Assembly (NCBI RefSeq): GCF_965249985.1
Contig: NZ_OZ252280.1
DNA from: Algiphilus sp022763315
Lineage (GTDB): Bacteria > Pseudomonadota > Gammaproteobacteria > Nevskiales > Nevskiaceae
Length of the DNA stretch: 64,000 bases
Strand: one strand, 5' to 3'
In this document: one piece after another, positions 9,182 to 16,961 of the stretch
Layout of the letters: each line of letters opens with the position of its first letter
Numbering within the stretch: the stretch's first letter is position 1
The notes under the pieces: model-generated
Databases searched by the model: none
Seen by the model: the letters and a program-made list of their open reading frames with translations, nothing else
Told to the model about the DNA's origin: nothing
Translations under genes and position numbers: made by a program

Positions 9182-10186
9182 TTATGCCAGGTACAGCGCC
9201 GGCATCTGCGTTTCGATCCCTTTCGGGGGCCGTGTCGTTGGCAGTGGCTTGAAGCAGCCGGCGAGATCCGGATCGGTGCTTTCGGTTTCCCTGTAGACGT
9301 CGTCCGTGATGACGATTCCTCCCGGCGGTGCCTGGGTCTGGCTGCGCGCCGCGATATTGACGCAGGGGCCGAGGAAGGACAGGCCTTGTCGATGCGCGCC
9401 TCCGATGCGGCCGATCAATAGCGGCCCGGAAGCGACTGAGATGCGCGCCTCGGGGAGCTCGGGTTCGTCGAGCCGAGCAAGGGCGAGGCGCTCTCGTAGC
9501 GCGAATGCCGCGGGTACCGCCTCGCCGGCGCCGGCGAAATAGAGCAGCGCGCCGTCGCCCGCGAAGTCGTGTACGTCGCCGCAATGGTGCAGGGCTATCT
9601 CGGTCACGGCGGCCATGAACGTCTGCACCAGGGACAAGGCGCGCTCCGCGGATGTATTCATGATCAGCCGGGTTGAGTCCACCATGTCGATGAACAACAC
9701 GGCCATTTCGCGCCGCACTGGTAGCGTGACGCCCGCCAGAAGCGTCTGTTCCGCAACCAGCGGGACGAGTGCACTGTGCGCGTCCAGACCGCCGTGGTTG
9801 CCTGGACCGGGCAGGTCCTGCCACGCCAGCGCTGCACCAGCCGAGAGATCGACCGCCTGCGTTTCGTAGCCGGCGCGTCGCCACTCGGGCAGCCCTCCGG
9901 CGAGGACGCCCACCGATTCGTAGCCCGCTTCCACCAGCCATTGCGCTACGCGCAGGCTGGAGGCCTCCCCGCTGCACAGGCAGTAGGTGACGACTGGGCG
10001 CATCCGCTCTGCGTCCGGAATACGGATCGGTTCAGCATCGAGAAGCAGCGGTATGCCGCCTGGCAAGCGCAACGGGACGTGAGCGAAGGCCGCTCGGCGG
10101 CGTATATCCAACAACAGTGGGGGCTGTTGCGTTTGCAACTGCGTCTGCAGCGCATCCGATGTCAGACGAGCAATGGGGTGCGGCAT
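9182..10186 (-). CDS. Rhodanese-class III nucleotide cyclase fusion
   Basis: A protein of 334 residues. Residues about 1-112 are a rhodanese domain with a candidate active-site Cys in TYCLCSGEASSLRVAQWL. Residues about 165-300 are a class III adenylate/guanylate cyclase domain: AVLFIDMVDST and FAGDGALLYF supply the two metal-binding aspartates, and the later LSFLGPCVNIAARSQ matches the conserved G-x-x-VN-x-AAR element. No membrane span or signal peptide is seen, so it is probably cytoplasmic. The ATG at 10186 has AGAGG 9 bases upstream; a TTG two codons earlier is an alternative. It is convergent with the metal operon and divergent from the ICMT-like gene. Product (cAMP or cGMP) and input signal cannot be read from the sequence. 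Confidence 0.85.
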   Translation of the reverse strand: MPHPIARLTSDALQTQLQTQQPPLLLDIRRRAAFAHVPLRLPGGIPLLLDAEPIRIPDAERMRPVVTYCLCSGEASSLRVAQWLVEAGYESVGVLAGGLPEWRRAGYETQAVDLSAGAALAWQDLPGPGNHGGLDAHSALVPLVAEQTLLAGVTLPVRREMAVLFIDMVDSTRLIMNTSAERALSLVQTFMAAVTEIALHHCGDVHDFAGDGALLYFAGAGEAVPAAFALRERLALARLDEPELPEARISVASGPLLIGRIGGAHRQGLSFLGPCVNIAARSQTQAPPGGIVITDDVYRETESTDPDLAGCFKPLPTTRPPKGIETQMPALYLA

Positions 10187-10235
10187 CACCAATCGCCTCT
10201 AAGGATTAAGGGTTTCGCATTATTGTACAAATAGT

Positions 10236-10259
10236 TGTTCATATGTTCACATGTATGCG
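10236..10259. promoter_or_regulatory. Tandem TGTTCA 8-bp repeats between divergent genes
   Basis: Three 8-bp units follow one another: TGTTCATA, TGTTCACA, TGTATGCG. They lie in the 117-bp AT-rich gap between the rhodanese-cyclase gene and the ICMT-like gene. Their position suits an operator for either gene, but no matching regulator is known to me. Confidence 0.3.
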
Positions 10260-10303
10260 GGAGCTCAATACCTGAAACTTTGGACTGAATAGGAGGTGGA
10301 AAA

Positions 10304-10864
10304 ATGATCTTGTGGTTGTTGGCTTTGGGAGCGGGCGCGTTGCTTGGGGGCTACGCGATTCAGCGCGTGTTGCGCGAGCAGTTGGCACTACAGCCGTTGT
10401 CGTTTCCAACCGTGATCGTCGTGTGGGCGCTTTACGTCTGGCTCACGGCGCTCGCCTTCCTCGCGGCGTGGCTTGGGATAGCACCTTTGGACATTCCGGT
10501 CTGGTTGCGTGGGCTTGCCGGCGGCAGTCTGCTCGCGGTAGGCGTGCTGCTGGCTGCTGCCGGCATCGGGCGCATGGCGTCGCTCAGCCGGATGTCCGGG
10601 CGCGAGTTGGAGACCCTAGTGACCGGCGGCGTCTATCGTTTCAGTCGCAACCCACAGAACGTGGGCTGGGGCCTTGCGATGCTGGGAGCGGCGATTGCCG
10701 GCGATAGCGCCTTCGCGCTCGCGGGCACGTCGGTAGCCTTGGCGTTGTTCGTCGCCTATATACCCTCAGAGGAACGGTTTCTGGGGCATGTCCACGGCGC
10801 CGCTTACGAACGTTATTTGCGTTCGGTGCCCCGTTATCTCGGCTTGCCGTCCGCGTCGGAATGA
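10304..10864 (+). CDS. ICMT/NnrU-like integral membrane methyltransferase family protein
   Basis: A 186-residue protein with about five predicted membrane helices. Its C-terminal part follows the isoprenylcysteine carboxyl methyltransferase/PEMT pattern: TGGVYRFSRNPQNVGWGL, a hydrophobic span, then PSEERFLGHVHGAAYERYLRSV. In that family the R-x-P and the E-E/Y-x-x-Y elements bind S-adenosylmethionine and the membrane substrate. Bacterial members act on unknown, probably lipid or small thiol, substrates. A strong Shine-Dalgarno sequence (AGGAGGTG) lies 6 bases before the ATG. It is divergent from the rhodanese-cyclase fusion across a short AT-rich gap. Confidence 0.8.
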   Translation: MILWLLALGAGALLGGYAIQRVLREQLALQPLSFPTVIVVWALYVWLTALAFLAAWLGIAPLDIPVWLRGLAGGSLLAVGVLLAAAGIGRMASLSRMSGRELETLVTGGVYRFSRNPQNVGWGLAMLGAAIAGDSAFALAGTSVALALFVAYIPSEERFLGHVHGAAYERYLRSVPRYLGLPSASE

Positions 10865-11440
10865 TCTTCGCTGGCGCCGATGGCTGGGGTCGTCACGCAA
10901 TGCGGCCACGAGCGGCTTCAGCCGCTGCCCCTGCAAGAGTCGGTAGCGCCCGGCGCCGAACTTTCGGAGGAAAGACGTACGATCATTCTTGGATCAGTTG
11001 CCCCCCGTCTCAGTCCCGCCAGGCTGGTAATTCTGCCGAAGATCCTCAACAGTGACGTCACGAAGGGCTTCCTGCGCCTGTCGCTGACGAGGACTGTTCA
11101 AGTGCCGGTACAGACGGTCGAAAGCGTCTTCTTCAGGGACGCTTGGACCTTGAGACCTGCCAGCTCCCGGCTTGGTGCTGCCCGTATTAGTCATTCACAG
11201 CCTCCATAGGTCACGGGTGCCCTCACTCGCGGCCGGTAGAGAGCGCCATTGCAATGGTGCGCACCCTGTCAAAGGGGACGGCAAAAACGTGGTCGGCGTT
11301 CCGGTTATTGCGCCCGGACCCAGCTCATCTTCACCCTTTGTGCACCGGAAATAAAGCCTCGGTAACGCCACGAAAGATGCCAAACACGATGCTGCAGTAC
11401 GACATAAAGCGCATCATGGAGGTGCTTGGGCTGCGTAATG
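10865..11440. other. Gap before the accessory region
   Basis: This 576-bp stretch between the ICMT-like gene and the IS21 remnant has mixed composition. The only supportable gene is the small minus-strand frame at 10994-11194. I found no recognisable transposon end, tRNA or attachment repeat here, though a Tn7-like end could lie in it. Confidence 0.4.
10994..11194 (-). CDS. Small hypothetical protein
   Basis: A 66-residue, polar, probably helical protein (core AFDRLYRHLNSPRQRQAQEA). I do not recognise it. The support is a good ribosome binding site (TGGAGG, 6 bases before the ATG) and a clean frame without low-complexity bias. The region is otherwise poor in coding signal, and the gene borders the accessory region, so it could be a fragment of a larger lost gene. 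Confidence 0.4.
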   Translation of the reverse strand: MTNTGSTKPGAGRSQGPSVPEEDAFDRLYRHLNSPRQRQAQEALRDVTVEDLRQNYQPGGTETGGN

Positions 11441-11944
11441 TGTCAACGCCGACTGAAAACTGACCCACTTTCGGTGTTGGGCACCGAAGTAAATCTGACC
11501 CAGCAAGACGGTCATTCGATGGTCTTGGCGACAGACCGTTGGACGTGCCCGGCCTCGCGCTCGTCTTTGAGGCGGCAGCTCTCGCCGCTGATCTGAGCGA
11601 TGTGGCTGGGATCCAGTAGGTGGTCGCCCGGCGCGGCGGTCGCTGTGCTGACGTCGTCCAGGGTTGTGAACCACTGGGAAAAGGGCAAATTGCTGGTGAG
11701 TGAGCACTATGGCGCCGCGCTCCTAGCGCCGGACCACGACCTGGAAGAAGAGGTTGGTCTCGTCTCCGCCCGAAGGGTAGATAGCCCAACTCGTCGTTGA
11801 CCAGCGGTCTGGAGCAACTCACAACGTGCAGAAGTTAGTACTGGCTGACAGCCCGACTGCCGATGGCTAATCCGGCCGCCAGCTTCGCCTACGTGGGTCA
11901 GATTTACCTCGACGCAATGGGGCAGCTTCGCACCGGCGCTCACG
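11441..11944 (-). mobile_element. Decayed IS21-family remnant
   Basis: The left boundary reads TGTCAACGCCGACTGAAAAC, identical on the opposite strand to the right end of the intact IS21 element at 18870-20822. The other boundary (about 11884-11944, GTGGGTCAGATTTACCTCGA then CACCGGCGCTCACG) is a diverged copy of that element's left end. The remnant is thus an inverted, internally deleted copy of about 0.5 kb that lost all of istA and most of istB. It sits on the left of the Tn7-like gene block, with the intact copy on the right in opposite orientation. Confidence 0.75.
11510..11830 (-). pseudogene. istB remnant
   Basis: Pieces of IstB, the AAA+ helper ATPase of IS21 elements, can be read on the minus strand in shifting frames. 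NDELGYLPFGRRRD corresponds to the Walker B region IDELGYLPFGRDE of the intact IstB at 19966-20751. Other-frame pieces match the DRLLHHSHIVQISGESYR and KDKRKAGHVQR segments near its C-terminus. At least two frameshifts are needed, and the N-terminal half with the Walker A motif is absent. It cannot be functional. Confidence 0.7.
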
Positions 11945-11990
11945 TCCATCGACCGGATCTACCGGGACACGAAAGGGACCTCACTTCCAC

Positions 11991-12920
11991 TTACGCGGTA
12001 GATTCCGAGCCACGTTTGGCCCCTGGTTTGCGGCCGGCGCCGACGCGCCGGCCTCCGCGTCTGCCCGCGGAGTGACGCTCAGCAAACGCTCGCTCCCATG
12101 CTTCGAGCCTGTTCAGATAGCTCCTTGCCATCTCCGGATCCTCGGCAAACTCTTGATGGACTTGATCCCGAAGCGCCCTTGGTAGCGCGACCGGATCATC
12201 CGACTGCTGCAGAAGCAAAAGTAGGTTCTTCGCAGTTGGATAGCGCTTGGACGCAGCGCGATAGTAGCGACGCAGCCAGACGGGGAAGTCCGACATCGGC
12301 ACCGTGGGATCGAGGAAGGCAAACCTGGTCTCTAACCGGACTTCTTGCCATTGGGCGATGAACGCTGAGTTCAGGCGACGGGCCGCATGGTAATCCGGGT
12401 TTGAGCGCCTGCTCCCATTTTCATCGGTCCGCCTCGACAAGTGAACGCTGCATAGCGACCCCATAGGCATCAGCCCTCCAGCATGCGGCGTCAACCGAAA
12501 GCAATAGGGGCAATGACCGACCACTCCGTCGGACACGGATGGAGGCTTGCGCGAGCGATCGTAGAACGCTAGGACAAGTCGCCTAAATGCATAGCCGAAT
12601 CGAAACCGAACCACTGGTAGCGCGGTTGGATCAACGCGCGCGATGCCCGGATGATCCTTCCGAGCCATCGCTTCCGAGACCGCCCGGAGCTCCCCCCATG
12701 AGATTGCCCTGGTAGACGAGTCTCTGGGGATGCCGTCGCCTAGGAAGCGCCTCGCCACGGTATCGGCCGCCCTCCAAAGCTGCGCAGGCGTGGGGTTGTC
12801 CTGCGCCAATTGCATGCGAATCAGGACGTTAAATATCGCCTCCCATTCGTCCTCGATCACAGGGCGCTCGAGCCCATCAAGAATCAAAGATGCAAACACC
12901 CGGGGGGTTATGGAGAGCAT
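11991..12920 (-). CDS. Zinc-finger/basic-tail protein of the Tn7-like block
   Basis: A 309-residue protein that I do not recognise. A candidate zinc site lies near the middle (GHCPYC, residues 136-140, then LCSVH, residues 156-160). The C-terminus is strongly basic with RRGGRRVGAGRKPGAKRG, an AT-hook-like tail also seen in terminase small subunits and other DNA-binding proteins. The body is helical and rich in Arg and aromatic residues. The gene is divergent from the small HTH gene and tnsAB, sharing a 56-bp upstream gap, so the two transcripts may be co-regulated. GGAG lies 9 bases before the ATG. DNA binding and an accessory role in transposition or target choice are inferences. Confidence 0.65.
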   Translation of the reverse strand: MLSITPRVFASLILDGLERPVIEDEWEAIFNVLIRMQLAQDNPTPAQLWRAADTVARRFLGDGIPRDSSTRAISWGELRAVSEAMARKDHPGIARVDPTALPVVRFRFGYAFRRLVLAFYDRSRKPPSVSDGVVGHCPYCFRLTPHAGGLMPMGSLCSVHLSRRTDENGSRRSNPDYHAARRLNSAFIAQWQEVRLETRFAFLDPTVPMSDFPVWLRRYYRAASKRYPTAKNLLLLLQQSDDPVALPRALRDQVHQEFAEDPEMARSYLNRLEAWERAFAERHSAGRRGGRRVGAGRKPGAKRGSESTA

Positions 12921-12976
12921 GACGTCTGCTCCATCATCGACGGCATTGATTGCTAGACGAATCTATATAGAGCTGT

Positions 12977-13234
12977 ATGGATAGGAACAGGGAAACCGCA
13001 GCACACGACATCGAGCCAGCCTATACCGCGGGAATCGTAGGCGGCAGCGACCTAGCCAAAATGCTGGGGTATCCGTCGACCGCCGCGATGACGCAAGCAG
13101 ACAACCGAGGCACGTTGCCTGTCCACACTTTCAGGACCCCAGGCCGCCGCGGTCGATTCGCTCTTCGCCACGAGGTACACGCATGGGTTCGCGCCCTACA
13201 TACAAAGAGCACGACGCAAGGAGCAGAAAGTTGA
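12977..13234 (+). CDS. Small winged-helix/excisionase-like DNA-binding protein
   Basis: An 85-residue protein. Residues about 22-75 (GGSDLAKMLGYPSTAAMTQA, then FRTPGRRGRFALRHEVHAWV) have the layout of a small HTH DNA-binding domain of the AlpA/excisionase kind: a helix-turn-helix start, a basic wing, and a closing helix with W. It precedes tnsAB by 158 bp in the same direction and is divergent from the zinc-finger gene, so it is well placed to regulate the transposition genes or bind an end. No strong ribosome binding site is visible. The exact family is uncertain. Confidence 0.6.
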   Translation: MDRNRETAAHDIEPAYTAGIVGGSDLAKMLGYPSTAAMTQADNRGTLPVHTFRTPGRRGRFALRHEVHAWVRALHTKSTTQGAES

Positions 13235-13250
13235 AATAGATCGCGCGCAC

Positions 13251-13279
13251 AAAAAACCCGGAGCGGAGGCCGCCCCGGG
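13251..13279 (-). terminator. Intrinsic terminator read on the minus strand
   Basis: On the minus strand a GC-rich hairpin (stem CCCGG-x-GCGG paired with CCGC-x-CCGGG, loop of 3) is followed by TTTTTT. On the plus strand the same hairpin has no U-run. It lies 17 bp past the stop of the HTH gene and would stop antisense transcription coming out of tnsAB. Confidence 0.65.
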
Positions 13280-13392
13280 CTCGGTGATCATTGCTGATAC
13301 CGCTTTGGCAAGCTCAGTACAGCACGGCACCGACCCTGCGTCAAGCCTCCTCCCTACCCAGCTAGTCGCCGCCAAGCGGCGAAGGGAGTCCC

Positions 13393-15891
13393 ATGCCTGC
13401 TGCAGATGGCGCAACGCCAGAGAACTGCGCCGTAACCCCGCAATGCCTTATCGACTACGTCGATCACTTCGCCCGCGTACCGAATGAGCTCGGTCGCAAC
13501 TACATTGACGAAGCCATCCGAAGCGGCCCCTCCCGCCGAGTCAGACGCTCACCGCACCACAGCGCGATGCGCTACTCCAGCGAGAAGCGCGGCGAAGTCG
13601 TCGAAGCAGAGAGCGTAAGTCTGGAATACGTGCTGGCACTCGAGTGCGAGCACAACTCGCGGGTAGCCCAGTTCTCGAGCCAACTTCCGCCCATCGATCT
13701 TGACTATATCAATGCGCAGAACAAGCGCGTTGTGACCAGCATCCGTCCAGACGCCTTCGTCGAGCTGGACGACGGCCGGATTGCCATAGTGGAGACGAAA
13801 CCCGAAGACAAGGCGCACGCAGAACACATCAAAGGCAACCCACGTTTCCAGCCTTCCAGCATGAAGGGCTGCTACATCGATAGTCCTGCAAACGCAGCCA
13901 CTGCAAGGCACGGCCTGCCGTTCATAGTGCTCACGACGGATGCCGTGAACCACACGCTGGTGTCAAATCTCATCTTTCTGGGCAAGGGCGGCCACAGAGC
14001 CTCCGTTGCTTCTCGGACAACCGAAGCTTTGGTCTGCCATGTCCAGCGCATTGGCGTCTCAACCTACGAAGAGCTGGCAAAGAGCGAGGACTGGTCGGCC
14101 GATGACCTCATCCATGCCCTCAATGAAGGGATGGTCTGGGTCGACATCTATCGCGATCGCATCACCGGGCCAGCGCCAACACCGGTCTACCGATGCAAAG
14201 AGTTTGCGGACCTCGTGAGGTCCGGCTCCGCACAGATCGAACAAAGGCCCAAATTCCCCCCACCACAGGAAGCGATCGTTGAGCTATCCAGGTGCTCATC
14301 AGCGGCTCTTAAGGAGGCATGGACACGACTCGCGGCTATCCGTGAAGTGCTAGCCGGCAACCAAGCTCGAAGTACGCTCTCACGTAGCGAGAAGAATTGG
14401 CACCAACGATACTTGGCTGCCGAGTGCGACGCGCAGGCTGGCTTCCTCGGGCTGATCCCCCACTATCACGCCCGCGGCCATCGTGGCTGCAAACTTGCGC
14501 CGAAAGTCGAGGAATTACTAACCCTGACCGTGCAAGAGGGAGCCTGCGAGCAAGCGCGTTACACGGGTCGCTACGGACAACTCAGGGCCACTTGCCGTGA
14601 ATTGGGACTCGCGCCACCCTCAAAGACCACCTTTCATAAAAGACTACGCGCGGCGCGGGCGGAATTGCGCGCTATCCACAGCGCACGCGGAAAAGACGCA
14701 GCGTATCAGGCGCAGCCTGCAGAGAAGCTCACAACATCCACCATCTCAAGACTCGCTCAGCGAAGCTGGCAATCAGCAACACTGGACCATACCCCCCTAC
14801 CGATCCGACTGGTTGAAACCCTCTTGGGCACGCCCATTGCCAATTCGCCTTGGCTCACGTACATGCGGGACGATGCCGATGGCGGGATTCGTGGGGTCTA
14901 TTTGTCCTTTCAGAGACCAACCACACTCACTGTCCAATCCACATTATGGGATTGCTACCGCAGATACCAAAGATTCCCCGAGACACTCCGCTTCGATGGG
15001 GAGAAACCGCATGATTCTATTGCAGTAGAGAAACTACTTGCGCACGAAAGAATAGACAAACTCTGCCGCCGGTATATGAGCCCCAGAGATGGCAGCGGCA
15101 TTGAAAGAGGATTCAGCTTGTTTCAGCACGCACTGCTCGCTTATCTCAACGGTAATTATGTGCTACGCCAAGATCCCAAGTCTTGGGAACGCGGATGGCG
15201 TCCTGATCAATTAGCGGATAGAACCTTAGGATCGCTTTGGCTAGCCACAGAGGAGTTCTTTTTCGATTATTACAACACATCATTTGCGAGCCCGAAGACG
15301 TCTGGGTTGTCTCCGGACGGATACCAAGCCGCATCGGCTCGCGCCCATGGGGCACGCGCGTATCGCGTCAGTACTGACCTCGATGCTGACCGCCCTCACC
15401 TGCTCCCGCTAGTCAGTCGAGGTGGAATGCGAAAGCTAGACCGGCAAAATGGAATCCGGATACATGGGCAGCGTTACTTACCGAACAAACCCATTTCACC
15501 TGAGTTTTATGGGCACACCTATATTGTAAAATTCGATCCGCTGGATATCACATACATCTATGTCTCACTCGGAGGAAAATGGACTGATTTTTGCCATCAA
15601 TATGCCCATCAATTCAGTGGTTTGTCCTCTGCGCGCTTAGCGGGTTATAGCAGGGAAATCGTTGAATTAGCACAAAGGCATGAGGCCGCGTCGCCCGAAC
15701 GAGCGGAGCAGCTTGGCGCCTTGCTCGAACGCGTTGCGCAGATTCCTCATGACCCGCTCGCACAGTGGGAAGAGTCGCGCATTGGGAGGAATTCCCAAAA
15801 GGAAGAAGTCATGGAGGACGAGCCCGTTTCACCATTCGCAATTCACGGGGACATACACAGTTGCCCTACATTTCAATCGGGGGATGAATGA
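13393..15891 (+). CDS. tnsAB: Fused TnsA-TnsB transposase
   Basis: An 832-residue protein. Residues about 60-150 match the TnsA nuclease: Glu78/Glu84, then RPDAFVELDDG with Asp120 and the VETK element with Glu134 and Lys136, a PD-(D/E)XK-like site that in Tn7 cuts the 5' ends. Residues about 230-800 are a TnsB/retroviral-integrase-type transposase. The catalytic triad is intact: Asp465 (TLDHTPL), Asp535 (RFDGEKP) and Glu571 (GSGIERGF), with exactly 35 residues between the last two. TnsA and TnsB are separate proteins in Tn7 itself; fusions occur in some Tn7-like elements. The stop overlaps the tnsC start by 4 bp. A weak GGAG precedes the ATG. Confidence 0.9.
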   Translation: MPAADGATPENCAVTPQCLIDYVDHFARVPNELGRNYIDEAIRSGPSRRVRRSPHHSAMRYSSEKRGEVVEAESVSLEYVLALECEHNSRVAQFSSQLPPIDLDYINAQNKRVVTSIRPDAFVELDDGRIAIVETKPEDKAHAEHIKGNPRFQPSSMKGCYIDSPANAATARHGLPFIVLTTDAVNHTLVSNLIFLGKGGHRASVASRTTEALVCHVQRIGVSTYEELAKSEDWSADDLIHALNEGMVWVDIYRDRITGPAPTPVYRCKEFADLVRSGSAQIEQRPKFPPPQEAIVELSRCSSAALKEAWTRLAAIREVLAGNQARSTLSRSEKNWHQRYLAAECDAQAGFLGLIPHYHARGHRGCKLAPKVEELLTLTVQEGACEQARYTGRYGQLRATCRELGLAPPSKTTFHKRLRAARAELRAIHSARGKDAAYQAQPAEKLTTSTISRLAQRSWQSATLDHTPLPIRLVETLLGTPIANSPWLTYMRDDADGGIRGVYLSFQRPTTLTVQSTLWDCYRRYQRFPETLRFDGEKPHDSIAVEKLLAHERIDKLCRRYMSPRDGSGIERGFSLFQHALLAYLNGNYVLRQDPKSWERGWRPDQLADRTLGSLWLATEEFFFDYYNTSFASPKTSGLSPDGYQAASARAHGARAYRVSTDLDADRPHLLPLVSRGGMRKLDRQNGIRIHGQRYLPNKPISPEFYGHTYIVKFDPLDITYIYVSLGGKWTDFCHQYAHQFSGLSSARLAGYSREIVELAQRHEAASPERAEQLGALLERVAQIPHDPLAQWEESRIGRNSQKEEVMEDEPVSPFAIHGDIHSCPTFQSGDE

Positions 15892-16961
15892 TGGAGCGGG
15901 ATTATCTGCGGGACCGGGCTACTCGGGCGATCAAAACGCAGTCCATTGAAACGCCACTTTTCACGGACACCCTGAACGACCTATTGGCCAATATCCAATT
16001 CGCTCCGCGAGGAACTGTCCTCGTATGCGTAGGCCCGACTGGCTCCGGGGTCGCCACGCTTACTCGGCGGCTGACAAGTGAACTCGTAGCCAGAACACAA
16101 CCTGAGAATCACTACGCGGCCTTAGAGCTCCGCGCCCGCTTCCCCACGGATACCCCTTTCAGGTGGAAGAACTTCTTTGAATCGGGCCTTGAAGCGCTGA
16201 ATGACCCAATTCTTGGGCAACGTCGGCGAGCTTCCGAGTCTGAGCACGGAATCACAGAATTCTCTAAGTCAGCGACCTGGACCACACGCGACCAGCACCA
16301 GACGCAGATGGCCAATGCTGCTCATCGCCGCGGCTGTACAACACTTCTGATTTCGGAAGCCCACCATATGCTCCGGCGCGCGAAGGCGTCCGACCTGGAT
16401 GCGGTTCCAATTACCTTGCATCAGCTCGCGAACAGCCGGTTCGGGCTACCCGCTGTAGTGGTAGCAACTGGATCCTATGAGCTCCTGCGCATTTCTAATA
16501 TCTGCGCGGCCTCTGACTTTCCGACGAAATTCGTGCATCTTCGGCCCCTGTCACCAACCATTGAGAGCGACGTCAAGGCCTGGCTCTCGTGCTGCGCCAC
16601 GTACCAAGAGCTCATGGGGGGTTACTGCCCGAGCAACCTGCTAGTTGATCGAGCCGACGCGCTATTTGAGGCAACCTTCGGATGCATCGGCTGGCTACAG
16701 CGCACCTTGCTGCGTGCGATTGCCACCTCTTCTCAGAGCGATGCCGCGCAACTGAGTTGGGACCACATCCGTGACAGCCTGCCTACGAAAAGGGAGCAAA
16801 AGAATCTCGCGCTCGAGATCGAGGACGGCGCGTGCTTCTTCTCGGAGGAGGTAGCAGGCGAGACACCTTCACTGCGCTCTTCAACCCCACACCGGTCCAA
16901 GCGCCGAGTGGGCGAACGGAACCCTTCTCGAGACCAGGTAGGGCGCGGGGATGAGCAGTGA
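15888..16961 (+). CDS. tnsC: TnsC/TniB-type AAA+ regulator with eroded Walker motifs
   Basis: A 357-residue protein in the TnsC position. In Tn7, TnsC links the target selector to the transposase and is an ATP-dependent switch. The P-loop reads GPTGSGVAT (residues 49-57), so the invariant Lys is Val55 and the following Ser/Thr is Ala56. The Walker B segment reads LLISEAHH, with Ser156 in place of Asp and Glu157 kept. The sensor-like VVATGSYELLR and the downstream lid region look normal, and the frame is intact, so this is not simple decay. It overlaps tnsAB by ATGA at its start and tniQ by GTGA at its end. The family call rests on gene order, length and fold pattern. Confidence 0.8.
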   Translation: MMERDYLRDRATRAIKTQSIETPLFTDTLNDLLANIQFAPRGTVLVCVGPTGSGVATLTRRLTSELVARTQPENHYAALELRARFPTDTPFRWKNFFESGLEALNDPILGQRRRASESEHGITEFSKSATWTTRDQHQTQMANAAHRRGCTTLLISEAHHMLRRAKASDLDAVPITLHQLANSRFGLPAVVVATGSYELLRISNICAASDFPTKFVHLRPLSPTIESDVKAWLSCCATYQELMGGYCPSNLLVDRADALFEATFGCIGWLQRTLLRAIATSSQSDAAQLSWDHIRDSLPTKREQKNLALEIEDGACFFSEEVAGETPSLRSSTPHRSKRRVGERNPSRDQVGRGDEQ

